Of a stretch of DNA of 64,000 bases, positions 11,583-22,160 are shown piece by piece. Origin of the DNA: Selaginella moellendorffii. Its lineage: Eukaryota > Streptophyta > Lycopodiopsida > Selaginellales > Selaginellaceae. The translations under genes were made by a program, and so were the position numbers. The DNA lies in NCBI RefSeq assembly GCF_000143415.4, contig NW_003314262.1, positions 344,610-408,609 on the forward strand. The letters run 5' to 3'. Every line of letters begins with the position of its first letter. Position 1 is the stretch's first letter. The notes under the pieces were generated by a model that saw nothing but the letters and a program-made list of their open reading frames with translations, was not told the DNA's origin and did no database searches.

Positions 11583-12222
11583 GAGAACGCTCTTCACCCT
11601 AAAATATGGAGTTTGTTGTGTTATAAAAGGAAACCAACACACACGCTGCAAGGGAATGATGGTACATAAAGCACGTAAGCCCACAATATGGGTTTATGTG
11701 CCATTAATATGGGCCACACGCCATATTATTAGATTTATGCACGTGTGATTGGTAAATCCATATGTCACATCATCTTTGTTTTACCTCACACACTATATCA
11801 GGCCTAATGAACCATATCACATGTGCGCACATGCTATATATATGGAGAAGTATTATGCAAGGATAGAAAAATTCAATGCATGATTGTGGAGAGCAATGGC
11901 ATGAAGCCACATGCTAAATAACATTTTAGAGAAAAAATTAAAATAAAAACATGCAAACAGTACTGAGTGGACCAAGACTTAGAAGTGCACAATTGAATGA
12001 GGTATTTCTAATAAATATTTCACTCACCTCATATAGGAATGGCTACCACTCTCAAATGGCGTATCGCCTCATGCCATCACCTCGCAATTTGTTATAACAA
12101 TCCGATGAATTCACATTCGGCTTGTTCACCTTGAACTTTAAGTAAGATTTGCTAGAACAACTAAGAATTTATACTTGTTATTTGTATCATCTCACCTAGG
12201 AATGGCGTAAGGCCACATGCCA

Positions 12223-15200
12223 TCACGCCTCCTCTGATTCAGATTCGGATTGTTCACCTTGAAATAAAATACATTAGAAACTTAGTAAAGGAATATTAAT
12301 GAATCTCACCTTGAACCCGGGTTATGAATGCTCTTGCTGCATCTCTTGCATGGTCTGGCAAGGTGATGGTGGCACTCTGCTTCTGCATCCAACTATGCAC
12401 AACATTATCCACCGATATGCTCATGCTGGGATCCCTTGGATTCAGCACCCATCTCTTTTCTAGGCAATCCTTCGTATATCCGGAACTTGGCTTGAACCAC
12501 TCCACAATTACATTGAAGGAGTTAGTTTCCGCGTCCTCCTCTGCATCAGTGATGCAGCGCCCCACCCATATCATTTGTTTTTTATTACTGGGTCTAACAA
12601 GCACGACCATTCCTTTGCAGACCTGTACTGGATTGAATGCTGAATCTGGCTTCTTGTTCCTCGGCCCACAATAGTGATCCTCAACATCGTTATCTGTCAC
12701 TGCATTTCCAGAGGACATTGTTCCGCTACTATCTGGTGCTCTGGGTTCTAGCCAAAAGGACTCTTCCAATTCTTCATATACAACCGGCCCATTTTGGATA
12801 GCAGATATAATCTTCTCCCAGTATTCGAGCAAAGGCTTGCACCTCTTAAAATAGGATTCTCCACCAAACACCAACCCCCTCTTCTAGAAGGCAATATGTT
12901 GTCTAATCCCGGCCACTATACTTTCCTGGTCTTTGAGTCCATCCAGGTGCATCGGCCGTGGGGAACCCTGAGGAATCATAGGTTCCCCAGTTATAGGATC
13001 TCTCTTGAAGAGTTCAATGCCGTCCACTGGCAGCCACACTCTGTCCCATTCTCTCATCATGTACCTCATCACTGGAGCACCGTCGCGCATGCTGAAATGA
13101 AACTGAAGAGGCTTGGAGTGGCCAATCAGCGCTTCGGATCCGTCCCTGATGTAGCCTCTTACAAACCCCTTAAAGTCTGGAACCTCTGTCACAAGTGCAG
13201 CTTCAATAGTGCCTTTGATGCAATTTTGGAATTCATCATAGAGTTGTGGGAGGGTGAGGACATTGGATCGCCGGAGGGACTCTGCCAGGTGACTGAACAT
13301 GGCATCGACGTCTTCATGAGTGTGCCCAACCATGAGAAAGCCAAGTGTAACCGTTTCAAATATGCCTTTGGCAACAAGCATCGCCAAGTACGCGAAGACG
13401 TACATGTTTTTGTTCTCACTGCCAGCATTGTCTGTTTGGAGCAGAAAATGGGGTGGAAGGCCACATCGGCCGCAAGAACTTCCTTGAGATTCTGCTTTGT
13501 TTGGATGAGGCTGTGCATTCACCGGGCGACCAGCCTCGTCGGAATGGCATGAGGCCTCACGTGATAACCCTACAATCTGACGGCCAACATATTCACTAAG
13601 ATGGCATGGGGCCCCACGCGATACTGCAAGCCTTTGCTCCTCCTCAAGCTGAACCCTATATGGGGTTCGATCGACAAGGGCCTTATGCAAGGGTTGGCCG
13701 TTCAACTCAGTCTGCGCACTTTGTAGAGACCTTAAGTGTTTTGCTAGGGATGCAATCATCATGTTTGCACCCCCGCCACCCCATAGAGGTACAAAGAAGT
13801 TCCCATAGTTCTGGGCACCATGCCCATGAGCGATTATGCCAAACAGAGACACAGGCAGCTGCATGGATGAAGAGATTGCCTTGGGGGCAGGATTGAGTCG
13901 AGGTAAGCACATCTTTTTCTGGTCCATTTTGTCGTGGATGATGCAGAGGTAAGAGTCAGGTCTCTTTATGGAGAGAATCCTGTTATGATAATATGCAGTC
14001 CTGCAGCTTCTCTGCTCGATGTTGTGGTCGAGCTGCCTTCTAACCAATGTCTCTCGCTCTTGAGCGCTGCAAGAATTCTTTGACAAAGCCATTTTGATAG
14101 CAGTGCACTCGTCATACTTTGAAAAGCTGGAGTACTTTCCTATACTCACATCCCTAAACCTGTTGCTCCACAATCTACTAAATCTAGATTGGCTTAGCTT
14201 CCTGTAGCCATTACTCTGGAGTTCCCGATTCACATCTTCCAATATGGCCCCCTTGGTATACATAGAAGGGAGAACTCGTTGGGTGTTTCGTGTTCCATCT
14301 TCCAAGAGGCGGGTTTTATGTGGTTGCTGCTTGTTACATGTCTCGACAAACCTCTTGAAGATTGCCTCTCCATATACAACATAACTCCTGGTTTTGTGCG
14401 TACCGTCGTTCCCATGGACTGCCTGTTGAACCCTTTGTTCCTCAAACTCAGTTTTTGATTCTGTAGAATGTGGTTCGAGGGACTCCATAAATGATTCTCC
14501 ATGCCTTCATGCAGACCAAACCCCTCTGGAAGACCATGCCCCCCACCTGATGTTCTGAAGCATCAACAGATGACCGTAATGCCTCATACACAAAATTGCG
14601 AGCTGCCTTCCAGGACAATGTCTTGTATCTTGCTCTCTCCTTTTCAATAGCATCCCAATCAGCATGTTGACAGCACCTCCTCTTGCAACAAGCAACTGTC
14701 GAGACCATTCGAACCTCCATCGCCATTTTCTGCCTTTTCGGTTCGTTGCTCAGATCCCTTTGGCTGCGCTTTAGGAAGGTGTACTTTCTTTTCCCATGAA
14801 AAGATGTTCTATCATCAGTTGTAGTGGTGTTTGATTGCGAATCTTTCACATTCTCAAACACTAAATGCCTCAATTTCCACCGCACAATGCTTCCAATAGT
14901 CAGACTGTTTTCTTCTGTGTCAACAACCTCTAAAATTGCAACTCCAATATCATCCCAGCCCAATTCTTGATTAGCAACCTCATCTCTTGGATCGACAACT
15001 GTGGCTAAGCCCTCAGCTACCACCTCCCCCTCGGGGTTGTTTAGAAACACCTTTGCCTGAATCCATGTAGCACAGTTCTTAAGATCCACGGAGGGAACAT
15101 GCGTCGCACTTGCGCTGTCCCCAACATCTGCTTTCTTCTGAAGATTTTTCAAGGCAACAACAACATTTACCCCGACGACCATCTCTCCTCGTTCAATAGC

Positions 15201-15365
15201 GACCACATTCCCATCGAAGACAATCTCTACTGATACAGCAGCATTGCCTTCCCCAAGCCTTTGACAGTGTATAACAAAGTTCCGATCCATAGACACAAGG
15301 GTCCCTTTTGCAACTCTCTTCCCACCATTCAAAATGTAAACCTTTTCCCCAACCCTGAAGGCCAT
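12223..15365 (-). pseudogene. DDE-like transposase of element I (GHTHEDVD family), with frameshift and stop
   Basis: One minus-strand gene from ATG 15365 (MAFRVGEKVYIL). The N-terminal 210 residues look like a reader-type beta domain, then KRKYTF...KRSQRD basic sequence, a Cys cluster CCKRRCCQH (about 225-235), and VCMKAWRIIYGVPRTTFYRI (about 285-305). A 1-nt frameshift near 14450-14460 leads to HGNDGTHKT, then a catalytic-looking core: IIHDKMDQ (about 13930), LQTDNAGSENKN (about 13420) and GHTHEDVDAMFSH (about 13310). This order of Asp-rich motifs is what I recall of DUF7869 proteins, an RNase H-like family found in plants and other eukaryotes. A TAG at 12884-12886 interrupts the C-terminal part. 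An intron at 12258-12309 leads to a short acidic tail ending at 12223. Two palindromes (13543, 13601) lie in the open frame. Confidence 0.6.
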
Positions 15366-15724
15366 TCTGAAAGTGCAGAAAAGAAGTTAAGACCATACAA
15401 AAAATGATTGGAGAATGGCCTAAATTATAACATACCAAACAACCTCAATAGCATGAGGCCACATGCCATTATTCAAACATGCTATTGACACCCACGTGAA
15501 ATTTCGCATTCACAAAATTGGTATGAGGCCTCATGCATCTTGATATACACACAACTGCAGGCAAGTAAAAACATACATGACAATACGCTAGCCATGAAAT
15601 TGCAAGGGCCCAAGATGGCATGTGGCCTCATGCCATTTCTAAATGCGGTCCTAAGCCATTCCATGGTGAACATACCAGGAAGCACAAGTGCCGAATATCA
15701 AGAGGAAGCGGTAGCCACACCAAA

Positions 15725-15870
15725 GACAGTGCCGCTCGCAACACCGCAACTACTCGTAGCACCGCTCGCAACACCACAACTGCTCGTAGCGCTGCTCGCA
15801 CAAACTGCCACTCGCATAAACTGCCGCTCGCAATAGCGCTCGCAATGCCGCAACCGCTTGTAGACGCATA
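15725..15870. repeat. Imperfect tandem repeat (GCTCGCAACACC type)
   Basis: Units beginning CGCTCGCAACACC(A/G)CAACT are repeated with variation, giving open but low-complexity frames on both strands. Not a gene. Confidence 0.55.
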
Positions 15871-16256
15871 AACCATAGCTCACAACGCCGCTTACACAAG
15901 CAGCGCTCACTGCGCTCAGTGGAACCAAGAACACGGCGCACAAAAATGATAGACCTAGGAATGAGTTTGAGAATTCAAAAATAACACACGCTTGAACGTC
16001 ACATCAAATCCTCTGACAAACCAGATCTTATGATTCCTTTGACAAATTTCAAACTGAGTAGCTTATAGACTTTGCTGTCGGAGGTTGAACTTTGTCACAT
16101 CATGTCCTTGCCTCGATCTAGCTGTGCCATTCAGTGATTCGAACTTTGCCATGCCGTGTTAGCGATCCGCGCCAAGATTATTCGCCGTGTAAAGGAATAA
16201 TTATGCTATGTGTGTACGTCCATTTATGGCAATATAAGGCCACACGCCATTCAAAG

Positions 16257-17040
16257 AATAATGCTAGTCGAGTATTTTTTGGTGCATTTTTGGGTTCAAA
16301 ATTGCATGAGCCCACACGCTATAAAGTTTACCTGTACCAAAAATAGAAACAGCTTTATTTACTTGGGAATTTAAGTGGTTGAGGCATTTTTAAACTTACA
16401 AACACATGCCCTACTTACATTCCTTTGGTTGCTTAAAATTCAAAAATATTATAAACCTTTCTTTTTGCAGTTTCAATGTTTTCAATTATGGTTTTTGATT
16501 TTCGCAGGACCAGCCTAGTAATCTATTTGCATCCCGTCATTTTTATAGCTAGCTTTTATTTGTCCCCTTCGCTAGCCTGAGATACATCTGCTCGGCATCT
16601 ACCTCTTACAGCATTTGCCCAGAAAGGGCATCTTTCTTCACGTAGTATTTGCCACATGTTTAGGGTTTAGGGTTTAGGGTTTAACAATTCAGTAGCTTGA
16701 TAAACATGCAAATACAGAACTATTGCCATGTCACAATGCCCCTAGGACCATAAACACATTTCAATAGAGAGGGTCCTTTCATTTCATAACTCCTTACGTA
16801 GATCTTGGTGAAACCAGAGTTAGTGAAGTTAGTTTCTTGTGATCCCGCATCTGATTGTGATGTCCTTTTGCAGTGTCGATGGAAAGGTCAATGCACACTA
16901 AATTGTAAAATCTTGGAGCAAAATAACGGTCGGATCTATGGCAAATGCCCTTGAAACATTGTAAGGCTCGTATGGTCTCATGTGGTGTTCGATCGAGATG
17001 CTTCTTTGCAGGGTCATCAAGAAAGACATTGTATACCATT
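16257..17040 (+). repeat. Direct duplication, copy 1
   Basis: It matches 17172-17886 in the same order: a segment with TTTTGGTGCATTTTT and a palindrome half, the CTAGCCTGAGATACATCTGC block, TTTAGGG units, then a block from TCACAATGCCCCTAGGACC to TTGTATACCATT. Differences are few. Copy 1 carries three TTTAGGG units where copy 2 has two, and some spacer differs. Confidence 0.75.
16659..16683 (+). repeat. Interstitial telomere-like repeat (TTTAGGG)3
   Basis: Three perfect plant-type TTTAGGG units plus TTTA inside the duplicated spacer of element I. The second duplicate has two units at 17500-17513. Confidence 0.8.
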
Positions 17041-17171
17041 TTGTAAAATCTAGTTGCGATCTAACGGTTGGATCTCCAGAAAACTCAAAAAAATCTCGCG
17101 CGTGTTAGAATATTCTAGGAATATACTCCTATGTGCCCCTGAAAATGGCATGCGGCCCCACGCCATTCAAG

Positions 17172-17886
17172 AGATAACGCTAGATGACGCCGAGCATTTT
17201 TTGGTGCATTTTTTGGGATCAAAATTGCATGAGCCCACACGCTTGAACGTCACATCAAATCCTCTGACAAACCATCTTATTCAAAAATATTATAAACCTT
17301 TCATTTTGCATTTTCAATGTTTTCAATTATGGTTTTTGATTTTCGCAGGACCAGCCTAGTAATCTATTTGCATCCCATCATGTTTATAGCTAGCTTTCAT
17401 TTGTCCCCTTCGCTAGCCTGAGATACATCTGCTTGGCATCTGCCTCTTACAGCATTTGCCCAGAAAGGGCATCTTTCTTCACGTAGCATTTGCCACATGT
17501 TTAGGGTTTAGGGTTTAGCAATTCAGTAGCTTGATAAACATGCAAATACAGAACTTGATGCAAAATCCTTTGATATGTCACAATGCCCCTAGGACCATAA
17601 ACACATTTCAATAGAGAGAGTCCTTTCATTTCATAACTCCTTACGTAGATCTTGGTGAAACCAGAGTTAGTGAAGTTGGTTTCTTGTGATCCCGCATCTA
17701 ATTGTGATGTCCTTTTGCAGTGTCGATGGAAAGGTCAATGCACACCAAACTGTAGAATCTTGGAGCAAAATAACGGTCGGATCTATGGCAAATGCCCCTG
17801 AAACATTGTAAGGCTCGTGTGATCTCATGTGGTGTCCGATCGAGATGCTTCTTTGCAGGGTCATCAAGAAGGACATTGTATACCAT
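17172..17886 (+). repeat. Direct duplication, copy 2
   Basis: Partner of 16257-17040. The AACGTCACATCAAATCC segment here (about 17245) is also found at about 15993, showing repeated shuffling in this spacer. Confidence 0.75.
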
Positions 17887-18179
17887 TCTTTATTTAGCTG
17901 AACATCTGGCATTTTTGGAAATACAAGATGCTTTGGAATATCCAATCATGCATGGTATAAATATAGCGAGGGTATTAAATGATATCCCAATCATGATCTT
18001 TCTTTTGGATTTCGCGTGCATGCAGTCCGAGGAATGATGACGTTGCGGATTTCTTTTGGATTTCACGTGCATGCATGCGCGCGGCGATCTAGAAATTAAT
18101 GGTGGCGCCCAAGTCCAAGGAATGATGACGTTGCAGGATTACCAACTGTCGTGACATTTCGTGCGTGTGAGGTTAGGTT

Positions 18180-19934
18180 TTGCATTGTACTCGCGCTCGC
18201 ATCGCGTTCCCACTCGCGATCACGCTCACATTCGGCGATGTTCAAAAACTATATTCCAACATTGAGCCGTTGAGAGTGCCTCCAGTTCGCGAAGCGAAGG
18301 GGAAGGGGGTCGATCTGGAAACTACCCCGAAGCAGAAAAGGGTGGTCAAGCTCAAGCCGATGTCCAACTCTCCTGCTCCAAAAAAGAAGCTACTCGGTGA
18401 TGCCATTGCCTCGGGTTCAAACACTACACCCACCAAAAAGAAAAGCCGCAAAGAGCAGAAAGAGCAAGAAGAGGCAGCAAAAATCGTCGCAGATAATAGT
18501 ACTTGTTACTATTCCAACAAAGTATATACAATCGACGTGAGCCGTATCAACATCCAAAGCAAATACAACCACAGGCTAGTATCTGATGAGTGGGTGGAGA
18601 AACTGAAGCAGAAGATGCTGGCAAGTCCAGTAACACCCGACATCGCAGACGTGATCCCCTACTACCGAACAATGAAGGGCGAGATGAGGTTTCCAGACTT
18701 GATCAATAGGAAGGTGTTGGACGATCAGAACATCCGGTTCTATGCCGTCTCCGGGCAGCATTCTAGCTTGGCGATGCAAGAGATAGTTGTGGATATTATG
18801 GTGGGTGAGGAGGTGAAAAAAGTCTTCAAGACAAGAGTTGTTTGCCTGATAAAAGGCAACTCGCCCCTCCGATCTATCATATACATCTCCCACACACAGA
18901 ATGTCAAGCAAGAAACGTGCTACAAATCGGGTCTGCACGAGACATTGGCACGAACACGGAAGCTCTGGGTTCAACTGAAGAAGCCACAAAAACCAGGACA
19001 AGGACGTGCACTAGCAACTAGTGCCTGGCAGGTAAGCCTCGTTGCATGTGGCATAGCATGTGGCCTCACGCCATTTCCATTGCAGGAATTCTCGAGTCTT
19101 CTCTCGAAAACACTGGGGGTCAATGACACACTCAGCATCCATAACATTCTACTCGCGACAAAGGTTGTTTTTGACAAATGGGTAGATGTGCTGAGGAGGT
19201 ACCATGACGGGGAGTTGCTAAACTCAATGGGTGTGGAGTTGAAGCCCAATGATTTGAAGCTCAACGCCTTGCGTTTCTCGCGGTCTCTAGACGACGACGA
19301 CCTTCTGACAGTGGCTAATGCTCTTCTACGTGGTGAGGTAATCTTCAACAAGACCAAAATGACTCCCGGCCATATTGTGACATACGAGGACTTGTGCACT
19401 ACTCTGAGAGCTCGTGCGCTATTGAAGGATTGGATCTTCGAGCAAGTGGCCGTGGAGAGGGTGAGCATCGACACCACGCAAGAGATGATGGAAGCGCTGG
19501 AGTTGTCAAATGAAGACATCGACGAGTACGTGAAGGGGGCCCCCAAGTTCATCGATCTGCTATGGGATGCCATGAAAAGTAAAGCTGAGAAGTTGGATCA
19601 GTATCCAAATTTCATTAAGAGGGATGTCGACCGCCGGCTTCAGAAACAGCTCGACCCCGCAGCAGAGGCCTATCGAGAACCTTACCGGGTATACGTGAAT
19701 TCGGATGAGGATCAAAGGTGGAGGAGCATCGTTTCCCGCAGAGATGAGCAGGTCAAGAACATCTTTTATGTGATGGACTTCACAAACGAGGAGATCACTC
19801 ATGCAGATGAAGTCAGCTCCATCATTGACTTAATGGTGGGACTTGTGGAGGTGGAATCTTCAGTCCACTATATGATCTATGACTCTGAATCCTATCACAA
19901 GTTCTGGAAGGCCTTGAACGAGGTGAAGGCTTAG
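18180..19934 (+). CDS. ParB-like protein of element I, N-terminal and middle part
   Basis: Open frame with its first ATG at 18360; upstream codons are open to 18180 (TTG) and may be part of a spliced exon. A basic N-terminus (SPAPKKK, PTKKKSRKEQKEQEE) suggests nuclear targeting. The ParB/Srx-like region follows: YTIDVSRINIQSKYNHR, then VSDEWVEKLKQKM, and RFYAVSGQHSSLAMQEI (18740-18795), which occupies the place of the ParB G-x-HR motif but has Ser-Ser instead of Arg-x. An all-helical middle follows. A 54-nt intron (19032-19085) contains a palindrome; its length is divisible by 3 and it stays open, so a retained form would add 18 residues. It ends at TAG 19932-19934, apparently a premature stop, because homologous coding continues in frame. 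Confidence 0.6.
   Translation: MHCTRARIAFPLAITLTFGDVQKLYSNIEPLRVPPVREAKGKGVDLETTPKQKRVVKLKPMSNSPAPKKKLLGDAIASGSNTTPTKKKSRKEQKEQEEAAKIVADNSTCYYSNKVYTIDVSRINIQSKYNHRLVSDEWVEKLKQKMLASPVTPDIADVIPYYRTMKGEMRFPDLINRKVLDDQNIRFYAVSGQHSSLAMQEIVVDIMVGEEVKKVFKTRVVCLIKGNSPLRSIIYISHTQNVKQETCYKSGLHETLARTRKLWVQLKKPQKPGQGRALATSAWQVSLVACGIACGLTPFPLQEFSSLLSKTLGVNDTLSIHNILLATKVVFDKWVDVLRRYHDGELLNSMGVELKPNDLKLNALRFSRSLDDDDLLTVANALLRGEVIFNKTKMTPGHIVTYEDLCTTLRARALLKDWIFEQVAVERVSIDTTQEMMEALELSNEDIDEYVKGAPKFIDLLWDAMKSKAEKLDQYPNFIKRDVDRRLQKQLDPAAEAYREPYRVYVNSDEDQRWRSIVSRRDEQVKNIFYVMDFTNEEITHADEVSSIIDLMVGLVEVESSVHYMIYDSESYHKFWKALNEVKA
19032..19085 (+). other. Mini-intron containing a palindrome (54 nt)
   Basis: CAG|GTAAGC ... 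ATTGCAG|GA. The body is mostly the palindrome copy 19052-19075. Splicing or retention both keep the frame. Confidence 0.6.
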
Positions 19935-20453
19935 TTGAAAGGCAAGGAGATGCGGGAGATCCATGGGATAATGGCTAAGAAGAAGATACCAACGAATATC
20001 CGCATCTTCACACTCGCCTTTGTTATTGGTCCTGCAGTAGAGTGGAACTGGAGTGACTTCCCAGCTTCGTTCGACAAGGCTGATCGAATTGATCTGAGGG
20101 AGGTCAATTTACCCGTGCCTGAGGAACTGAAGACGGCTATGGAGCTTTCGAATCCAAAGAAAGCTCCATATGCAGCATGGGAAATGCTCAGCTGGGTCTT
20201 TAACGCAATAGCGGGTGGGTCACCTGCTTCCGACTCCAAGGGCAAATGCGTTGTCGAGTACAACTACGGCAGACTATTCTTTCGAGCCGCACTACTCAAG
20301 GGTGTCCCGTGTGTTGCGGTGACAAACTCCATTGAAGAGGTGACTTCAATGGAGCATATAATTACAGTTGCCAAAGAAAAATAGTATCTTCTCTACGAAC
20401 CTGGTGAGTACGCACTTTAAGTTTAAATGTTATCTCACAAGCTCTGTATACAG
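19935..20453 (+). pseudogene. Methyltransferase-like C-terminal domain of the element I ParB-like gene
   Basis: The coding frame continues after the TAG at 19932 through NIRIFTLAFVIGP...WNWSDFPASFD to GKCVVEYNYGRLFFRAALLKG and VAVTNSIEEV (about 20240-20340). By position and pattern the last block parallels VVIDCTAGSGSIVEAARDSG in the element O gene, but the DxxAGSGS cofactor loop is gone, so a catalytically dead methyltransferase fold is the best guess. A second TAG (20382-20384) interrupts the frame before YLLYEPG and an ordinary 50-nt intron (20404-20453, no palindrome). The function is not established. Confidence 0.4.
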
Positions 20454-21020
20454 GAGCGTGGCCACCCCCAGATGCTGAAACGGCGTTAACAGCTACTGTT
20501 GAAGATACCCATGTTGGGTCGAGCTCACAACCTACACAAGGTAAGGTCACGTGAGGCCTCATGCCATTTTGATTATAGATCGTTGTGAATATTCAGACAC
20601 GAGGACTGAAAAGCGCACTGGTGGCGCATCGAAGAAGGACAAACAGATAAGCAATAGGAAAAAAGGAGGTACAAATTATATTTGCAATGGCGTGTGGTCT
20701 CATGCCATTCCTTGCAGAAGACACTTCTTCAAAGGCAAAACAGGCAAGCACCAGCCAAGCTCAAACTGACAGTGGTCATAAAAAGCGAAAGCACGTTGGA
20801 CAGTCGTCAGGATCAGAGGCATTTGATTCAAAAAGGAAGAAGGGCAACGAAAAGATGATAGGTAATGCCTCGCGATTATGGCGTGTGTGCTCATGCCATT
20901 CATTGCAGATCATGGGCTGAGTGAAAGCAGCCAGTCACCACCTCCTGACTCAAATTCCTATGGCAGACTCCCCTTCCCCAATCTCAATGGAGAGGTACAA
21001 TGGATGAGGGATGCTTTTTA
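20454..21020 (+). CDS. Low-complexity basic exons of the element I ParB-like gene, with three palindrome mini-introns
   Basis: Removing introns 20541-20578, 20669-20717 and 20862-20908 joins exons in one frame, each splice in phase 1: AWPPPDAETALTATVED, then DRCEYSDTRTEKRTGGASKK, then DTSSKAKQASTS...KKRKHVGQSS...SKRKKGNEKMI, then DHGLSESSQSPPPDSN. The result is a Ser/Lys-rich, probably disordered tail with several KKRK-type nuclear localisation signals. It ends at TAA 21018-21020, which is probably premature because coding-like sequence follows. Continuity across three independent splices is the main support for both gene and introns. Confidence 0.6.
20541..20578 (+). other. Mini-intron containing a palindrome (38 nt)
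   Basis: AAG|GTAAGG ... GATTATAG|AT, phase 1. Palindrome at 20547-20568 fills most of the intron. 38 nt is near or below the usual minimum for plant introns. Confidence 0.6.
20669..20717 (+). other. Mini-intron containing a palindrome (49 nt)
   Basis: GGAG|GTACAA ... CCTTGCAG|AA, phase 1. Palindrome at 20686-20709, 8 nt from the acceptor. Confidence 0.65.
20862..20908 (+). other. Mini-intron containing a palindrome (47 nt)
   Basis: ATAG|GTAATG ... CATTGCAG|AT, phase 1. Palindrome at 20877-20900, placed as in the 20669 intron. Confidence 0.65.
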
Positions 21021-21742
21021 AGTCAGGGCCACATTTTTCTCATCTCGTCATCTTCAAAGGGTGCAAGAACGTGCAGAAACCATGTTAAGACAGTCAGGTG
21101 AGGATACGGTCCTAGGTCACGCACTAAAACAAGCTATGGATGTCTTGTATTTTGAGATGGAGACTCGGCCAGATGATTTTCCCAAGATGGTCCTGGAAGA
21201 ACAAGCCATCTAGCCTGACTAGCCTATGGAGCAAGCCCATCTTCGTCAAGCCAGAGGCTGTAGTGATGAACCGGACTGCTAGGTCAAGTGAAATCCTCAT
21301 CATCGATGACTCGCCGATTAAAACTGCAGCGAACACGCACACATATGCAGTGCACCCCATCTCTTGTAGTATGGAAACTAGGGAGAAGAAACCATATGTT
21401 CTGGGGGACCTTGCAAAATGGCTTGGAGCGATGGTGATAGAGAACCGGCCAGTCCAGGAGGTGGCTGCAGAAATCAACCAAATGGCAGATGGAACGGTAT
21501 ATTAGAAGCCATTTGATCGGACAAACACCAGTCATCATTTATGGCATGTATATTGTCTAGCCAAGCACTATCCGCATCTCCATAATCTGCTCAACCGGAT
21601 GGGTTCTTCGACCACTGAACATGAGCATGGACGTATTAGAGAAGAGATGGCATTACTATTGGGTTTAAATCCTGATAGTGTGGAGAGTGATGAAATTCCA
21701 AGATTATTGTATAGGCGTTGGAGGCAAAAAATAATAGTCTGA
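21021..21742 (+). pseudogene. C-terminal part of the element I ParB-like gene (frameshifted)
   Basis: After TAA 21018 the frame reads RHLQRVQERAETMLRQSG and ALKQAMDVLYFEMETRPDDF, then shifts frame near 21180-21250 into FVKPEAVVMNRTARSSEILI, YAVHPISCSMETREKKPYVL and WLGAMVIENRPVQEVAAEIN. A TAG at 21503 is followed in frame by HLHNLLNRMGSSTTEHEHGR and a terminal TGA at 21740-21742. The composition is protein-like, with Leu-rich helices, but I recognise no domain. It could be the end of the ParB-like gene or a separate gene. Confidence 0.4.
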
Positions 21743-22160
21743 GATGGCATGTATTTATTTAAAAATGTAACTTATTATGGCATGGGGTTCCATGCAATTG
21801 TATTAATATTAAAAGACAATTCTTTGAGAGGATTTGCATTATACTAGAAGTGTTACAGCATGTTATTGGAAATCTACGAAGTTGTTTTATTAATAAGGGG
21901 AAAGTAAAGATTGAATGGGGACTTGGGCTCCATCTAGACTCGGAGCAACTGAGCCAATATTAAAAGGATGGAAAGAAATTGGACGACGATGACAAGGAGA
22001 AGAGAGAGGTGAAGCAGTGGTAGGGGGAGGAGAAGTGATTGAGTAGACATTTCTTTGTTTAAAATAAAATGGCATGTGCCTCAATGCAGTTGAATTTTGT
22101 TATAATTATATACTATATAAAGGTTTGGAAACCTTATTTTACAAGTGGGATAATGACAAT

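Larger units (their letters stand above)
15366..18179. promoter_or_regulatory. Divergent intergenic region of element I
   Basis: A 2.8-kb spacer between the minus-strand transposase and the plus-strand ParB-like gene, so both promoters must lie here. It holds seven palindromes, a GCTCGCAACACC-type tandem repeat at about 15725-15870, and a duplicated segment (16257-17040 and 17172-17886) with telomere-like TTTAGGG units. I see no coding signal. Confidence 0.5.
11209..22091. repeat. Dispersed 24-bp palindrome family confined to element I
   Basis: The consensus core GGCATGAGGCCTCATGCC with AAT/ATT extensions is self-complementary. Copies or clear variants: 11209-11229, 11295-11318, 11706-11727, 11895-11915, 12055-12077, 12201-12223, 13543-13565, 13601-13622, 15447-15470, 15516-15537, 15614-15637, 16225-16251, 16300-16320, 17144-17167, 17223-17243, 19052-19075, 20547-20568, 20686-20709, 20877-20900, 21775-21799, 22068-22091. 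Sequence flanking the copies is mostly unrelated, so the unit is the palindrome itself. Variation is concentrated at the CA/CG wobble positions (CATGCC/CACGCC), as expected of CpG decay. I find none outside 10.8-22.1 kb by eye. Candidate roles are a protein-binding or methylation site, or a tiny mobile palindrome. Confidence 0.8.

Noticed and set aside
16659-16683. A true chromosome end
   Set aside because: Only three TTTAGGG units, inside a duplicated transposon spacer.
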